DNA of 64,000 bases from Streptomyces sp. NBC_01116 (GCF_041435495.1 NZ_CP108644.1:2852001-2916000), one strand, 5' to 3'. Positions 18,062 through 27,576 are shown, counted from the first letter of the stretch. Notes: generated by a model from the sequence alone, not told the origin. Program-made: numbers and translations.

Positions 18062-19279
18062 ATGAGCCAGGACTCCGCCGCCGCGACGGAGGCCGCACGC
18101 AAGCTGACCGGGCGGCGACGCCGGGAAGTCGTTGCCGTGCTGCTGTTCAGCGGCGGCCCTATCTTCGAGAGCTCCATCCCGCTCTCCGTTTTCGGAATCG
18201 ACCGGCAGGACGCGGGAGTTCCCCGCTACCGCCTGCTCGTCTGCGGCGGCGAGGAAGGACCGCTGCGCACCACCGGTGGGCTCGAACTCACCGCGCCGTA
18301 CGGCCTGGAGGCGATCAGCAGAGCCGGCACCGTGGTGGTGCCCGCCTGGCGGTCGATCACCTCGCCGCCGCCCGCCGAGGCACTGGACGCGCTGCGGCGC
18401 GCCCACGAGGAGGGCGCCCGCATCGTCGGTCTGTGCACGGGAGCCTTCGTGCTCGCGGCCGCCGGCCTGCTGGACGGCCGGCCGGCCACCACACACTGGA
18501 TGTACGCACCGACGCTGGCCAAGCGCTATCCGTCGGTGCACGTCGATCCGCGCGAGCTGTTCGTGGACGACGGTGATGTGCTCACCTCCGCCGGCACGGC
18601 CGCCGGGATCGATCTCTGCCTCCATATAGTCCGCACCGATCACGGCACGGAAGCCGCGGGGGCACTCGCCCGCCGGCTCGTCGTGCCGCCGCGGCGCAGT
18701 GGCGGGCAGGAGCGCTACCTGGACAGGTCTTTACCGGAGGAGATCGGCTCCGACCCGCTCGCCGAGGTCGTGGCCTGGGCCCTGGAGCATCTGCACGAGC
18801 AGTTCGACGTGGAGACGCTCGCCGCGCGCGCCTACATGAGCAGGCGGACCTTCGACCGCAGGTTCCGTTCGCTCACCGGCAGCGCACCGCTGCAGTGGCT
18901 GATCACCCAGCGGGTGCTGCAGGCGCAGCGGCTGCTGGAGACCTCCGACTACTCGGTCGACGAGGTCGCCGGCCGCTGCGGCTTCCGCTCCCCGGTCGCG
19001 CTGCGCGGGCACTTCCGCCGCCAGCTCGGCTCCTCCCCCGCCGCGTACCGGGCCGCCTATCGGGCCCGCCGTCCGCAGGGGGTGGCGGAGAGCGCCGCGA
19101 CGGTGGTCGAGACGATGGTGCCCAGCCAGGGGCCACCGTCCGGACGCCGGGGCTCGCCCCTGTCCTCCTCGGCCGTCGCCATGGCGGCGTCGGTGGGGTC
19201 CGGGGAGCTGTCCCTGCCGGGCCCTGACGCGTACGTTCCCGGACGCCCGGCTCTGCCGGGACAGCGGAGTGCCCCGTAG
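18062..19279 (+). CDS. adpA: AdpA, AraC-family master regulator of differentiation (TTA codon)
   Basis: 405 residues, the usual AdpA length. An N-terminal DJ-1/PfpI-like dimerisation domain (about 22-200, with [22 protein letters not shown]) is followed by a two-HTH AraC domain (about 230-330, with [18 protein letters not shown] and [20 protein letters not shown]). The tail is disordered. Codon 224 (18731-18733), in the linker between the domains, is TTA, so translation should depend on the bldA tRNA as known for adpA in other Streptomyces. orn follows after 10 bp. Confidence 0.97.
   Translation: MSQDSAAATEAARKLTGRRRREVVAVLLFSGGPIFESSIPLSVFGIDRQDAGVPRYRLLVCGGEEGPLRTTGGLELTAPYGLEAISRAGTVVVPAWRSITSPPPAEALDALRRAHEEGARIVGLCTGAFVLAAAGLLDGRPATTHWMYAPTLAKRYPSVHVDPRELFVDDGDVLTSAGTAAGIDLCLHIVRTDHGTEAAGALARRLVVPPRRSGGQERYLDRSLPEEIGSDPLAEVVAWALEHLHEQFDVETLAARAYMSRRTFDRRFRSLTGSAPLQWLITQRVLQAQRLLETSDYSVDEVAGRCGFRSPVALRGHFRRQLGSSPAAYRAAYRARRPQGVAESAATVVETMVPSQGPPSGRRGSPLSSSAVAMAASVGSGELSLPGPDAYVPGRPALPGQRSAP
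18731..18733 (+). promoter_or_regulatory. TTA codon in adpA (bldA-dependent translation point)
   Basis: An in-frame TTA leucine codon (RSLPEE context) lies between the PfpI-like and AraC domains. TTA is extremely rare in this high-GC genome, and its tRNA is supplied by the developmentally controlled bldA gene. The position matches the conserved adpA TTA site. Confidence 0.92.
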
Positions 19280-19289
19280 GGTGGGGCGC

Positions 19290-19895
19290 ATGAACGACCG
19301 CATGGTGTGGATCGACTGCGAGATGACCGGGCTCTCGTTGACGGACGACGCACTCATCGAGGTGGCCGCCCTGGTCACCGACTCGGAGTTGAACGTGCTC
19401 GGCGAAGGGGTGGACATCGTGATCCGCCCGCCGGACGCGGCCCTGGAGACCATGCCCGAGGTGGTGCGGCAGATGCACACCGCCTCGGGCCTCCTCGACG
19501 AGCTGGCCGGGGGCACCACCCTGGCGGAGGCCGAGGAGCAGGTCCTGGCCTATGTCCGTGAGCATGTGAAGGAGCCCGGCAAGGCCCCGCTCTGCGGAAA
19601 CTCGGTCGGCACCGACCGGGGGTTCCTGGCGCGGGACATGCGGGAGCTGGAGGGCTACCTCCACTACCGGATCGTGGACGTGTCCTCGGTCAAGGAGCTG
19701 GCCCGGCGCTGGTATCCCCGGGCGTACTTCAACAGCCCGGCCAAGAACGGCAACCACCGGGCGCTGGCGGACATCCGTGACTCCATCACGGAGCTCCGCT
19801 ACTACCGGGAGGCGGTCTTCGTGCCGCAGCCCGGCCCGGACTCCGAGCGCGCCAAGGAGATCGCGGCGCGTTTGTCGGCCCCGGCCGCACCGTAG
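19290..19895 (+). CDS. orn: Oligoribonuclease
   Basis: 201 residues. A 3'-5' exoribonuclease of the DEDDh group that degrades di- to pentanucleotides and in Streptomyces also clears pGpG from c-di-GMP breakdown. ExoI (WIDCEMTGL), ExoII ([16 protein letters not shown]) and ExoIII ([12 protein letters not shown], His and Asp) are all present. The ATG at 19290 lies 10 bp after adpA, so the two are probably co-transcribed as in other Streptomyces. Confidence 0.97.
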   Translation: MNDRMVWIDCEMTGLSLTDDALIEVAALVTDSELNVLGEGVDIVIRPPDAALETMPEVVRQMHTASGLLDELAGGTTLAEAEEQVLAYVREHVKEPGKAPLCGNSVGTDRGFLARDMRELEGYLHYRIVDVSSVKELARRWYPRAYFNSPAKNGNHRALADIRDSITELRYYREAVFVPQPGPDSERAKEIAARLSAPAAP

Positions 19896-20014
19896 GAACC
19901 CGCTGGTCACGGGCGCGCGAGCGCCCGTGGACCGGCCCCGGGAAACGGGGGCGCGAGCACCCTCCCGGACCCTGTACACTTTTTCTCGGCCGGTCGGAAA
20001 CGACCGGGCGACAT

Positions 20015-20088
20015 GGTGGGTATAGCTCAGCTGGCAGAGCACCTGGTTGTGGTCCAGGATGTCGCGGGTTCAAGTCCCGTTACTCACC
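20015..20088 (+). tRNA. tRNA-His (GTG)
   Basis: A full cloverleaf. The acceptor GTGGGTA pairs with TACTCAC, with an extra 5' G at -1, and the discriminator base is C, both typical of tRNA-His. The D arm is AGCTCAGCTGGCAGAGC, the anticodon loop TTGTGGT has GTG, and the T arm is GCGGGTTCAAGTCCCGT. CCA is not encoded. Confidence 0.96.
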
Positions 20089-20095
20089 CTGAGGG

Positions 20096-20125
20096 AAGGG
20101 CCCCGGTCTTCGGACCGGGGCCCTT
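20096..20125 (+). terminator. Terminator after tRNA-His
   Basis: A 13-bp inverted repeat with a TTCG tetraloop (AAGGGCCCCGGTC and its complement) begins 8 bp after the tRNA. Confidence 0.9.
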
Positions 20126-20170
20126 CTTCATGCCTGCGGGCCTGCTGCGGGGCGGTGTGCCGCCCGTCAC

Positions 20171-20761
20171 TCAGAAGGTGACGTCGGAGCAGGCGTAGAA
20201 GGCGTTGCCGGTGTCCGCGATGGTCCAGACGCCGAGGATCAGGTGCTTGCCCGACTTCTGCGGCAGGTTGCCCGCGTGCGTGACCGTCGCTCCCGGCTGC
20301 CGCCCGCCGAAGGGCACGGTGAGGAACGGCTGCGGGTCCAGGTCGGCCCGGGTCAGGGGCTTCGCCGGGTCGTAGCCGTCCTTGGTGACGTAGTACCGGA
20401 AGTCGGTCGTGGCGTGCCGGGCGGTGATCCGCCAGCGGAAGGTGTGGCTCGCCCCGGCGGTCACCGCGGAGGCGGGCCAGGCTCCGCCGCGCGGGTCGTC
20501 CAGCTCGGCGAACCGCTGGTTGCCCCCGGCGCAGATCAGGCCGTCGCGGGGACCGCGCGCCGGGAAGCCCTTGAGGCCTTCGACGCTCGGCGGCTCCCAC
20601 TGGATCTGCCCGCAGTTGCGGACGGTGCCGTTGCCGCAGAGCTGCTGCCTGCTGACCGGCGAGTCGGTGTACCCGTGGCTCTGCGCGCTGCCGGAGGTGG
20701 CCAGCAGGGAGGCTCCGGCGATGCCGAGGCCGAGGAGTAAGGAGGTGATCTTTCTGCGCAT
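20171..20761 (-). CDS. Secreted AA10 lytic polysaccharide monooxygenase (first copy)
   Basis: 196 residues. A signal peptide of about 28 residues ends in SAQS, so the mature protein starts at His29 (HGYTDSPVSRQQLC), the first ligand of the copper histidine brace. The second His is in ITARHATTDFRYY. Paired cysteines and the C-terminal NAFYACSDVTF are typical of chitin- or cellulose-active AA10 enzymes. It oxidatively cleaves crystalline polysaccharide outside the cell. It is closely similar to the protein at 60018-60608 over its whole length. Two operator-like sites lie upstream. Confidence 0.95.
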   Translation of the reverse strand: MRRKITSLLLGLGIAGASLLATSGSAQSHGYTDSPVSRQQLCGNGTVRNCGQIQWEPPSVEGLKGFPARGPRDGLICAGGNQRFAELDDPRGGAWPASAVTAGASHTFRWRITARHATTDFRYYVTKDGYDPAKPLTRADLDPQPFLTVPFGGRQPGATVTHAGNLPQKSGKHLILGVWTIADTGNAFYACSDVTF

Positions 20762-20829
20762 GTGGTGCTCCTGGGGTGAGGGGTGGAGCTTGCGGACAGA
20801 CGGACCGGGCGCGGCGGCTCACCGCATCC

Positions 20830-20841
20830 TGGTCTAGACCA
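20830..20841. promoter_or_regulatory. DasR-type operator TGGTCTAGACCA
   Basis: A perfect 12-bp palindrome identical to the core of the dre consensus bound by DasR, the GlcNAc-6-phosphate-sensing GntR regulator, lies 68 bp upstream of the LPMO start. It suggests chitin/GlcNAc control. Confidence 0.85.
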
Positions 20842-20869
20842 AGACGGAGGCTAGTCCTGTCTTTTGGTC

Positions 20870-20881
20870 ATGTCCATACCA
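20870..20881. promoter_or_regulatory. Second, degenerate operator-like site (ATGTCCATACCA)
   Basis: Begins exactly 40 bp from the start of the perfect palindrome. It differs by one base from the site in the equivalent place before the second LPMO gene (60748). It resembles the 12-bp chitinase-promoter repeat of Streptomyces. Confidence 0.55.
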
Positions 20882-20985
20882 CTGAAAGACCCCGGCCCGA
20901 GGACCGGGGCCGACCTGTCCGCTCCGGACCCGCCCGTCAGCGCGCCGGCCCCGGAGCGCCCGGGGCCGCTCCGGCCCGACCGCCC

Positions 20986-22023
20986 TCACGACGAGTCGCG
21001 GACCACCAGCTCGGTGGGCAGCACCAGCGAAGGGCGCTCGTCGCCCGGGGCCCGGCCCGCGATCTCGTCCAGGAGGAGCTGCGTCATGCGGCGGCCCATC
21101 TCCTCGATGGGCTGGCGGACGCTGGTGAGGGCCGGGTGCATGTGACGGGCGACCACCGAGTCGTCGAAGCCGATCAGGGCCACGTCCTCGGGGATGCGGC
21201 GGTCCGCCTCGCGCAGGACCTGGCGGGCGCCGGCGGCCATCACGTCGGAGGCGACGAAGACCGCGTCGAGGCCGGGGCGGCGGGCCAGGAGGTCGCGCAT
21301 GGCCCGCGCACCGCCCTCCTCGGTGAAGTCGGCGGGGGCGATGAGGCGCTCGTCGGGGGCCAGGCCCGCGGCGGAGACCGCCGCGCGGTAGCCGTCCAGG
21401 CGGCGCTGGGCGCCGTAGACCTCCAGGCGGCCGGTGATCGTGGCCACCTGGCGGCGGCCCCGGGAGACCAGGTGCTCGACGGCGGCCCGCGCACCCCCGA
21501 AGTTGTCCGAGTCGACCGAGGGCAGCGTCTCGGCCGCGTGCCGGGCACCGCTGATCACACAGGGCATGCCCAGCTGCTCCAGCAGCTCCGGCAGCGGGTC
21601 GTCGGCGTGCACGGCGACCAGGAGGACCCCGTCGACGCGGTGGGCGGTGAGGTACTGGGCGAGCCGGCGGCGCTCACGGTCGTTGCCCACGAGGGTGAGG
21701 AGCAGCTGCATCTCGGTGTCGGCCAGGGCCGCGCCGACGCCGCGCACGATCGCGGAGAAGTACGGCTCGGCGAAGAAGCGGGTCTCCGGCTCGGGCACCA
21801 CCAGCGCGATGGCGTCGGTGCGGTTGCCCGCCAGGGCGCGGGCCGCGCGGTTGGGGACGTACCCCAGCTCCACCACGGCCGCCTCGACGGCCTGCCGGGT
21901 CGCCTCGCTGACCCGGGGCGAGCCGTTGATGACCCGCGAGGCGGTGCCCCGGCCGACCCCGGCCCGTGCCGCCACCTCTTCGAGCGTGGGCCGCCCGCCG
22001 CTCCGTACTCGCGCTGCCGCCAT
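20986..22023 (-). CDS. cebR: LacI-family repressor of cello-oligosaccharide use
   Basis: 345 residues. The N-terminal LacI HTH (PTLEEVAARAGVGRGTASRVINGSPRVSE) and hinge are followed by a periplasmic-binding-type sensor domain ending in VALIGFDDSVVARHMHPALTSVRQP. The ATG at 22023 is chosen because GGGGAGG precedes it; a TTG at 22047 would add 8 residues but has a poor site. It lies downstream of bglC on the same strand. Three copies of the known CebR operator in the region, one before this gene, support the name and autoregulation. The inducer in other Streptomyces is cellobiose or cellotriose. Confidence 0.93.
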   Translation of the reverse strand: MAAARVRSGGRPTLEEVAARAGVGRGTASRVINGSPRVSEATRQAVEAAVVELGYVPNRAARALAGNRTDAIALVVPEPETRFFAEPYFSAIVRGVGAALADTEMQLLLTLVGNDRERRRLAQYLTAHRVDGVLLVAVHADDPLPELLEQLGMPCVISGARHAAETLPSVDSDNFGGARAAVEHLVSRGRRQVATITGRLEVYGAQRRLDGYRAAVSAAGLAPDERLIAPADFTEEGGARAMRDLLARRPGLDAVFVASDVMAAGARQVLREADRRIPEDVALIGFDDSVVARHMHPALTSVRQPIEEMGRRMTQLLLDEIAGRAPGDERPSLVLPTELVVRDSS

Positions 22024-22114
22024 GGCCGCCTCCCCGTTCCCGGTCAATTTCTCACAGCCGTACAGTCAATCCAAGTCCTGGACCGATCACCCCGACGAGC
22101 GTACGGACAGTGTA

Positions 22115-22130
22115 TTGGGAGCGCTCCCAA
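22115..22130. promoter_or_regulatory. CebR operator before cebR
   Basis: The palindrome TTGGGAGCGCTCCCAA contains the exact 14-bp CebR box TGGGAGCGCTCCCA. It lies 92 bp upstream of the cebR ATG, implying autoregulation. Confidence 0.93.
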
Positions 22131-22148
22131 CGACGGGGCGAAAAGCGC

Positions 22149-22182
22149 GGTGGGCCCGGTCGGGGAGACGACCGGGCCCACC
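22149..22182 (-). terminator. Terminator after bglC
   Basis: A perfect 14-bp inverted repeat (GGTGGGCCCGGTCG and its complement) with a 6-nt loop lies 14 bp past the bglC stop, separating it from the cebR promoter. Confidence 0.85.
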
Positions 22183-22196
22183 GCCTCGACACCGGG

Positions 22197-23666
22197 TCAG
22201 GCGTCCGGGCCCGCGGCCGGGGGCAGCGCGTGGCGGGCGATCACGTCGCCGTACCAGAGGGCGCTGGACTTCGGCGTACGGCGCTGGGTCGCGTAGTCGA
22301 CGTACACCGCGCCGAAGCGCTTCGCATAGCCGTAGCCCCACTCGAAGTTGTCCATCAGGGACCAGAGGAAGTAGCCCCGTACGTCCGCCCCGTCCGCCGC
22401 CGCCCGGCGTACCGCCTCCAGGTGGCCCCGCAGATAGGCGATCCGCTCCGGGTCGTGGACCCGCCCGTCCGCGTCCGGGGCGTCGTCGAAGGCCGCGCCG
22501 TTCTCGGTGACCATCAGCGGCAGGTCCGGGTGCTCGCGCGAGACGTCCATGAGGAGGTCGTAGAGACCCTCCGGCTTGACCGACCAGTTCATCGCGGTGA
22601 CCGGCCGGCCCTCGGCGAGGTGGAAGGCCACGTGCTCCGAGCCGGGCCACGGGGAGTGCTCGCTGCTGCCGTGGCCGTCGTTGCGGGTGTCCCCGGCGCC
22701 GGAGACGGGCGTGCTGACGATGGTGGGCGTGTAGTAGTTGACGCCGAGCACGTCGATCGGGGCGGCGATGGCGGCGAGGTCGCCCGGACGGATCAACTCG
22801 GCCCAGTTCACCATGCGTTCGGTGTCGGTGAGCAAGTCCTCCGGGTACGCGCCCTTCAGCATCGGCCCGGTGAAGACCCGGTTGCCCACCGCGTCGATCC
22901 GGCGGGCCGCGTCCGCGTCCGCCTCGCTGCCGGTCAGCGGGCGCACCTGGTGGAGGTTGAGGGTGACCGAGATCTGCGCGGCAGCGGGGAGGTTGGCGCG
23001 CAGCGCCTCGGCCGCCCGGCCGTGGGCGAGGTTGAGGTGGTGGGCGGCCCGCAGCGCGGCGGCCGGTTCGGTGCGGCCGGGGGCGTGGACCCCGGAGCCG
23101 TAGCCGAGGAAGGCCGAGCACCAGGGCTCGTTCAGCGTCGTCCACATGCCCACGCGGTCACCCAGGGCGCGGGCCATGATGGCCGCGTAGTCCGCGAACC
23201 GTTCGGCCGTCGCACGCTCGGGCCAGCCGCCCGCGTCCTCCAACTCCTGCGGCAGGTCCCAGTGGTAGAGCGTGGCGACGGGCTTGATGCCGGCGGCGAG
23301 CAGCTCGTCGACGAGCGACCGGTAGAAGTCGAGACCGCGCTCCACCGCGGGCCCCCGGCCGGTGGGCTGGACGCGGGACCAGGAGACCGAGAAGCGGTAC
23401 GCCTGGAGCCCGAGGCGCTTCATCAGGGCGACGTCGTCGCGGTAGCGGTGGAAGTGGTCGGCCGCCACGTCCCCGGTGTCCCCGCCGAGGGTCCGGCCGG
23501 GCGTGTGGCTGAAGGTGTCCCAGATGGAAGGGGTGCGGCCCATCTCGGCGGCCGCGCCCTCCACCTGGTACGCGGCGGTGGCCGCGCCCCAGAGGAAACC
23601 GGTCGGGAAGGGGGCCGTGGCGGCGGGGGCCTGCTGCGGGACCGTGTCAGGTCGGACGGCTGTCAT
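22197..23666 (-). CDS. bglC: Beta-glucosidase, glycoside hydrolase family 1
   Basis: 489 residues. GH1 barrel with the N-terminal [14 protein letters not shown] signature, the acid/base Glu in [12 protein letters not shown] and the nucleophile Glu in [10 protein letters not shown]. There is no signal peptide, so it hydrolyses imported cellobiose and cello-oligosaccharides in the cytoplasm. The ATG at 23666 is directly preceded by a CebR operator that overlaps its ribosome-binding region. A longer frame to 23777 exists but adds a low-complexity leader. It belongs with the cebEFG transporter genes just upstream. Confidence 0.95.
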   Translation of the reverse strand: MTAVRPDTVPQQAPAATAPFPTGFLWGAATAAYQVEGAAAEMGRTPSIWDTFSHTPGRTLGGDTGDVAADHFHRYRDDVALMKRLGLQAYRFSVSWSRVQPTGRGPAVERGLDFYRSLVDELLAAGIKPVATLYHWDLPQELEDAGGWPERATAERFADYAAIMARALGDRVGMWTTLNEPWCSAFLGYGSGVHAPGRTEPAAALRAAHHLNLAHGRAAEALRANLPAAAQISVTLNLHQVRPLTGSEADADAARRIDAVGNRVFTGPMLKGAYPEDLLTDTERMVNWAELIRPGDLAAIAAPIDVLGVNYYTPTIVSTPVSGAGDTRNDGHGSSEHSPWPGSEHVAFHLAEGRPVTAMNWSVKPEGLYDLLMDVSREHPDLPLMVTENGAAFDDAPDADGRVHDPERIAYLRGHLEAVRRAAADGADVRGYFLWSLMDNFEWGYGYAKRFGAVYVDYATQRRTPKSSALWYGDVIARHALPPAAGPDA

Positions 23667-23667
23667 G

Positions 23668-23681
23668 TGGGAGCGCTCCCT
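23668..23681. promoter_or_regulatory. CebR operator overlapping the bglC ribosome-binding site
   Basis: TGGGAGCGCTCCCT matches the 14-bp CebR box in 13 positions. It ends two bases before the bglC start codon, so bound repressor would block both transcription from upstream and access to the leader. Confidence 0.88.
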
Positions 23682-23768
23682 TGAGAAAGTGAGGGGTGAG
23701 GGGTGTGAGGAACGAGGACGGGGTGAGGCGGGAGGGACGGGACGCCGTCGGGTAGTGAAGGGTGGCTG

Positions 23769-23835
23769 GCCCTTCACCGCGCGGCGGTAGGTCGGCCCTC
23801 CACCGCGCGGCGGTCGGTCAGCCCTTCACCGCGCC
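23769..23835. repeat. 26-bp tandem repeat at the cebG 3' end
   Basis: Units at 23769-23794 and 23795-23820 (23 of 26 identical), plus a partial third unit from 23821. The third is the end of the cebG coding sequence, so the spacer looks like a slipped duplication of the cebG terminus. Confidence 0.8.
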
Positions 23836-24738
23836 GGACATGATCCCGCCGACGATCTTCTTGCCGAAGACCACGAACACCACCAGCAGCGGCAGCGTGC
23901 TGATCAGCGCGCCCGCCATCACGATGGACTGGTCGGGGGTGTAGGAGGCGCTGAGCTGGCCGAGGGCCACCTGAAGGGTCGGGTTCTGCTGGTTGAGGGC
24001 GAGGTAGGGCCAGAAGAAGTCGTTCCACGCCTGGACGAAGGTGAGCATCCCGAGCACCATCATCGCGGGGCGGGCCACCGGCAGCACCACGCTCACCACG
24101 ATGCGGAGGTTGTTCGCGCCGTCGATCCTGGCCGCCTCGATCAGCTCGTACGGCAGCGCCTCGATCAGGTACTGGCGCATGAAGAACACGCCGAACGCGC
24201 TCACCAGCGTCGGGAAGATCACCGATTCGAGCTGCCCGCCCCAGCCGAGGCCGGACATCATCATGAACAGCGGGACGACGCTGAGCTGCGGCGGGATGGT
24301 GAGGGTGGCGATGACCGCGGTCATCAGCCAGCCCCGGCCCCGGAAGCGCATCTTGGCGAACGCGTAGCCGGCGAGGGTGCAGAAGAAGAGCGTCGCGAGG
24401 GTGATCGAGGACGAGACGATGACGCTGTTGAGGATCGCCTTGCCGAGGTTGGCCTGTTCCCAGGCGGTCTCTACGTTCTCCAGCAGCTTTCCGCCCGGCA
24501 GGAACGGCGGGGTGGAGGCGAGGACCTCGTCCTGGGTGCGGGAGGCCGCCACCAGGGTCCAGTAGAGCGGCAGCAGCGAGCCGAAACCGACGACGGCGAG
24601 CGCGACGTACGCGAACGGGCCGCCCCTCATCTGCTGTCCGGCGCCCATCCGGAAGCGGCTCGGGCGCCGCGGGGCGCTGCCCTTCGGGGCGGGTGCGAGC
24701 TTCACGGGGGCGGTGTGCGTAGGGCTGGTCATGGTCAT
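23818..24738 (-). CDS. cebG: ABC sugar permease, MalG type (cellobiose/cellotriose)
   Basis: 306 residues. Six transmembrane segments follow a 45-residue cytoplasmic N-terminus. The EAA loop that docks the ATPase reads [28 protein letters not shown], near residues 200-227. It is the second of two permeases in a carbohydrate ABC importer. No ATPase gene is present, as usual for Streptomyces Ceb systems that share MsiK encoded elsewhere. The start at 24738 (MTMTSP) lies 14 bp from the cebF stop. Confidence 0.93.
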   Translation of the reverse strand: MTMTSPTHTAPVKLAPAPKGSAPRRPSRFRMGAGQQMRGGPFAYVALAVVGFGSLLPLYWTLVAASRTQDEVLASTPPFLPGGKLLENVETAWEQANLGKAILNSVIVSSSITLATLFFCTLAGYAFAKMRFRGRGWLMTAVIATLTIPPQLSVVPLFMMMSGLGWGGQLESVIFPTLVSAFGVFFMRQYLIEALPYELIEAARIDGANNLRIVVSVVLPVARPAMMVLGMLTFVQAWNDFFWPYLALNQQNPTLQVALGQLSASYTPDQSIVMAGALISTLPLLVVFVVFGKKIVGGIMSGAVKG

Positions 24739-24752
24739 GGAGGCGCTCCCGG

Positions 24753-25751
24753 TCAGACCGCGGACTTGCGGACGAATCGGCCGATGAACCAGTTGGCCGC
24801 GGCGATGATGAGCAGGAGGGCGAGCATCGCCCAGGCGACGGCGGCGGCCGGACCGAGGTGTCCGAGGTTCCAGCCGTAGTTGTAGAGGTAGATGCTGAGC
24901 GTCTCGTACTGGTTCTCGTTGCCGCCGGTGGCGCCCAGCGCGCCGCCCTCCAGCAGCAGCGGCTCGCCGAAGAGCTGCATGGAGCCGATGGTGGAGATGA
25001 CGATGGTGAACAGGATCGTCGGCCGCAGCGAGGGGATGGTGACCTTGCGGAACTGCTGCCAGCGCGAGGCGCCGTCCAACGAGGCGGCCTCGTACAGGTC
25101 GTTGGGGACTGCCTGCATCGCCGCGAGGTAGATCAGCGCGTTGTAGCCGGTCCAGCGCCAGATGACGATGACGGAGATGGCGATCTTCGATGTCCAGTGC
25201 CCGTTGGACCAGTTGACGTCGTCGAAGCCGACGAGGCCGATGGCCCAGTTCAGCAGTCCGCCGTCGGCCCGGAACACCAGGGCGAAGACGAGGGCGGCCG
25301 AGGCGACCGAGGTCGCGTACGGGGTGAGGATGATCGTGCGCCAGAACGTGCTGGCCCGCAGGCGGTAGTTGAGGAGGTGGGCAAGGCCGAGGGCCACCAG
25401 GAGCTGCGGGACGGTGGAGATGACGCCGATCAGGAAGGTGTTGCTGACCGAGGTCCAGAACTCGGGGTCGTGCAGGATCTTGTCGAAGTTCTCCCAGCCC
25501 ACCCACTCCATCGAGTCCAGGCCGGTCATCTCCACCCGGTGCAGGGCGATCCAGCCGGTGTAGAGGAGCGGGTAGAGCCCGAAGGCCCCGAAGACGAGGA
25601 AGAACGGGGCGATGTACGCGTACGGGGACGCCTTGTCGTCGAACCGCCACAGCCTGCTGCGCCACAACTGCCGCCGTTCGCTGGGCGGTTCCTTCTGCGG
25701 CTGGCGGGGCGGGGGTACGTACGCATCCCGGGTGGGGGTCGAGGTTGCCAC
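24753..25751 (-). CDS. cebF: ABC sugar permease, MalF type (cellobiose/cellotriose)
   Basis: 332 residues with a GTG start at 25751 preceded by AAGGA. Six transmembrane segments follow a polar N-terminus. The EAA loop reads DLYEAASLDGASRWQQFRKVTIPSLRP. It forms the membrane channel with CebG. It lies between cebE and cebG in one transcription unit under the operator at 27322. Confidence 0.93.
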   Translation of the reverse strand: MATSTPTRDAYVPPPRQPQKEPPSERRQLWRSRLWRFDDKASPYAYIAPFFLVFGAFGLYPLLYTGWIALHRVEMTGLDSMEWVGWENFDKILHDPEFWTSVSNTFLIGVISTVPQLLVALGLAHLLNYRLRASTFWRTIILTPYATSVASAALVFALVFRADGGLLNWAIGLVGFDDVNWSNGHWTSKIAISVIVIWRWTGYNALIYLAAMQAVPNDLYEAASLDGASRWQQFRKVTIPSLRPTILFTIVISTIGSMQLFGEPLLLEGGALGATGGNENQYETLSIYLYNYGWNLGHLGPAAAVAWAMLALLLIIAAANWFIGRFVRKSAV

Positions 25752-25891
25752 GGGCGGGGAGTCCTTCCCTGGGTGCGCCGACGGACGGCCGGGGCGGCTG
25801 GAGGGGTGGGCGGGCGGCGGGGCGGGCGGGTGTCGCCCGCCCACCCCGGCTCGGGACCGGCTCGGGCCGGTCCGGTGTCAGGTGCCGGAGG

Positions 25892-27214
25892 TCAGCCGAT
25901 GGCCTTGTCGATCGTCCGCACGGCCGCGTCCCAGGCGTCGTCGGGGCTGGTGCCGCGCTGCTCCATGTTGTTGATCTGGGTCGAGATGGAGTCCTTGATC
26001 ACGCCGTCCTTCGGGCCGAGGACCGCCTCGGGGATGGACTTCGCGCCGTCGGCGTAGATCTGGCCGATGGGGGCGTCGTTGAAGTACGGCAGGGTCGCGT
26101 TCTTCACGTCCGGCAGGTCGTAGGCGCCCTGGTTGGACGGGAAGACGCCGATCGCCTTGAAGACGGCGGCCTGCTGCTCGGGGGCGGTCAGCCACTTGAC
26201 GAGCTTGGTGGCCTCGGCGACGTTCTTCCCGGACTTCGGGACGGCGAGGAAGGAGCCGCCCCAGTTGGCGGAGGTGTCGCCGGGGGCGCTGGTGATGTCC
26301 CACTTGCCCTTGTTGGCGTCACCGGCGTAGGTGGAGATCTGGCCGGCCATCCAGGCGGGACAGACGACGGTGGCGACGGTGCTCTTGCGCAGGGCCGCCT
26401 GCCACTGGTCCTCGAACTGCGCCAGGCCCTGCGTCAGCTTCTTGGACGCGGCCTCGGCGGCGAGCTTCCAGCCCTTCTCGACGCCGGCGCTCTCCTGGTA
26501 GACCGGCTTGCCGCTCGCGTCGTAGTACTGCTCGGGGCTGGAGCTGACCACGGCGTTGAACATGGCGCTCGCGGAGTCCATGAAGTACGTGCCCTCGGGG
26601 GCCTTCTTCTTGTACCGCTCACCCAGCGCGAGGAAGTCCTCCCAGCCGCCCTCGGTCAGCTTCGCGACCTCGGCGCGGTCGGTGGGCAGTCCGGCCTTCT
26701 CGAACAGCTCACGGTTGTAGCAGAGGGACATGGGGCCGATGTCGGTGCCCGCGCCGATGACCGCGCCGCTGGGGGCGGTGGCCTGCTTCGCCTTCCACGA
26801 CACCCACTCGTCCACGCCGATCGTCTTGGAGAGGTCGGCGAAGGAGTCCGCCTTGGTGTCGACGATCTCCTTGATCCGGCCGACCTCGATGCCCTGGACG
26901 TCGGCGAGGCCGCTGCCGGAGTTCAGCTGCTGGAGGAGCTTGGGGTAGTAGTTCTTCTCCTCGGCGGTGGTGTCCTCCTTGACCGTGATCTTCGGGTTCA
27001 GCTCGTGGTACTTCTCGAAGAGCCCGGCCTCCTTGTACCCGAACTGCCCGAAGTCGGCGAGGGTCAGGGTGATGTTCCCGTCCGCGTCGGCTCCCTTGTC
27101 CGAGTCGGACGAGCCGCCGCATCCGGTGAGGAGGAGGGCGGTGACCGTGATGCCCGTGGTGGCCACGAAGGCGGTTCTCCTGCGTCGACCGGCAACGCTG
27201 CGGGTGATGCGCAT
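25892..27214 (-). CDS. cebE: Cello-oligosaccharide-binding lipoprotein
   Basis: 440 residues. Extracytoplasmic solute-binding protein family 1. A lipoprotein signal (RRRR, hydrophobic core, LLTGC with Cys32 as the lipidation site) precedes the binding fold, which has the family's CYNRELFEKAGLPT near residue 170. It would capture cellobiose or cellotriose and hand it to CebF/CebG. It is the first gene of cebEFG-bglC, with a perfect CebR operator 107 bp upstream. Confidence 0.94.
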   Translation of the reverse strand: MRITRSVAGRRRRTAFVATTGITVTALLLTGCGGSSDSDKGADADGNITLTLADFGQFGYKEAGLFEKYHELNPKITVKEDTTAEEKNYYPKLLQQLNSGSGLADVQGIEVGRIKEIVDTKADSFADLSKTIGVDEWVSWKAKQATAPSGAVIGAGTDIGPMSLCYNRELFEKAGLPTDRAEVAKLTEGGWEDFLALGERYKKKAPEGTYFMDSASAMFNAVVSSSPEQYYDASGKPVYQESAGVEKGWKLAAEAASKKLTQGLAQFEDQWQAALRKSTVATVVCPAWMAGQISTYAGDANKGKWDITSAPGDTSANWGGSFLAVPKSGKNVAEATKLVKWLTAPEQQAAVFKAIGVFPSNQGAYDLPDVKNATLPYFNDAPIGQIYADGAKSIPEAVLGPKDGVIKDSISTQINNMEQRGTSPDDAWDAAVRTIDKAIG

Positions 27215-27576
27215 TCCACTGCTCCTTGTTCCGGGGTGGTACCGGCGCTGTTCCGCGAGGCAGGGCGGAGGGCGTCGGATCTGGTGCGGGAAGAGGAAGC
27301 GCGCGAGACCTTCCCCCAGAGTGGGAGCGCTCCCATGCGCCGTTGCCGGAAGGTTGCTGCCTGAAGGGGGTGGGTGTCAAGAGTTGAAGACGATTCCGTT
27401 GCCGAGGGATGTCCGGCGCGTCACCGAGGGGGCGTTGGGCCGCCCTCCCATCGGAAGGTGAACGGGGGCAGGCCGGGCCGGGCGAGCTGCCGGGGCACTC
27501 GACCCCTGTTAATTTCTCCTTTATGTACCTTTTGATCATCCAGGTCGCCGACCCCAGCCCCGGTGAGTGAGGCGGG
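27215..27576. other. Intergenic promoter region between cebE and the aspT pair
   Basis: 362 bp between divergent genes. It contains the perfect CebR operator at 27322 and, close to the AspT-type gene, an unusually A/T-rich stretch at about 27509-27541 that is a plausible promoter for the antiporter operon. No gene was seen. Confidence 0.6.
27322..27335. promoter_or_regulatory. CebR operator before cebE
   Basis: A perfect 14-bp match to TGGGAGCGCTCCCA, 107 bp upstream of the cebE start. It should control the cebEFG-bglC unit. Confidence 0.95.

Noticed and set aside
17143-18177. A 344-codon minus-strand frame in the region before adpA
   Set aside because: It has no plausible ribosome-binding site, runs into the adpA coding region and has atypical composition.
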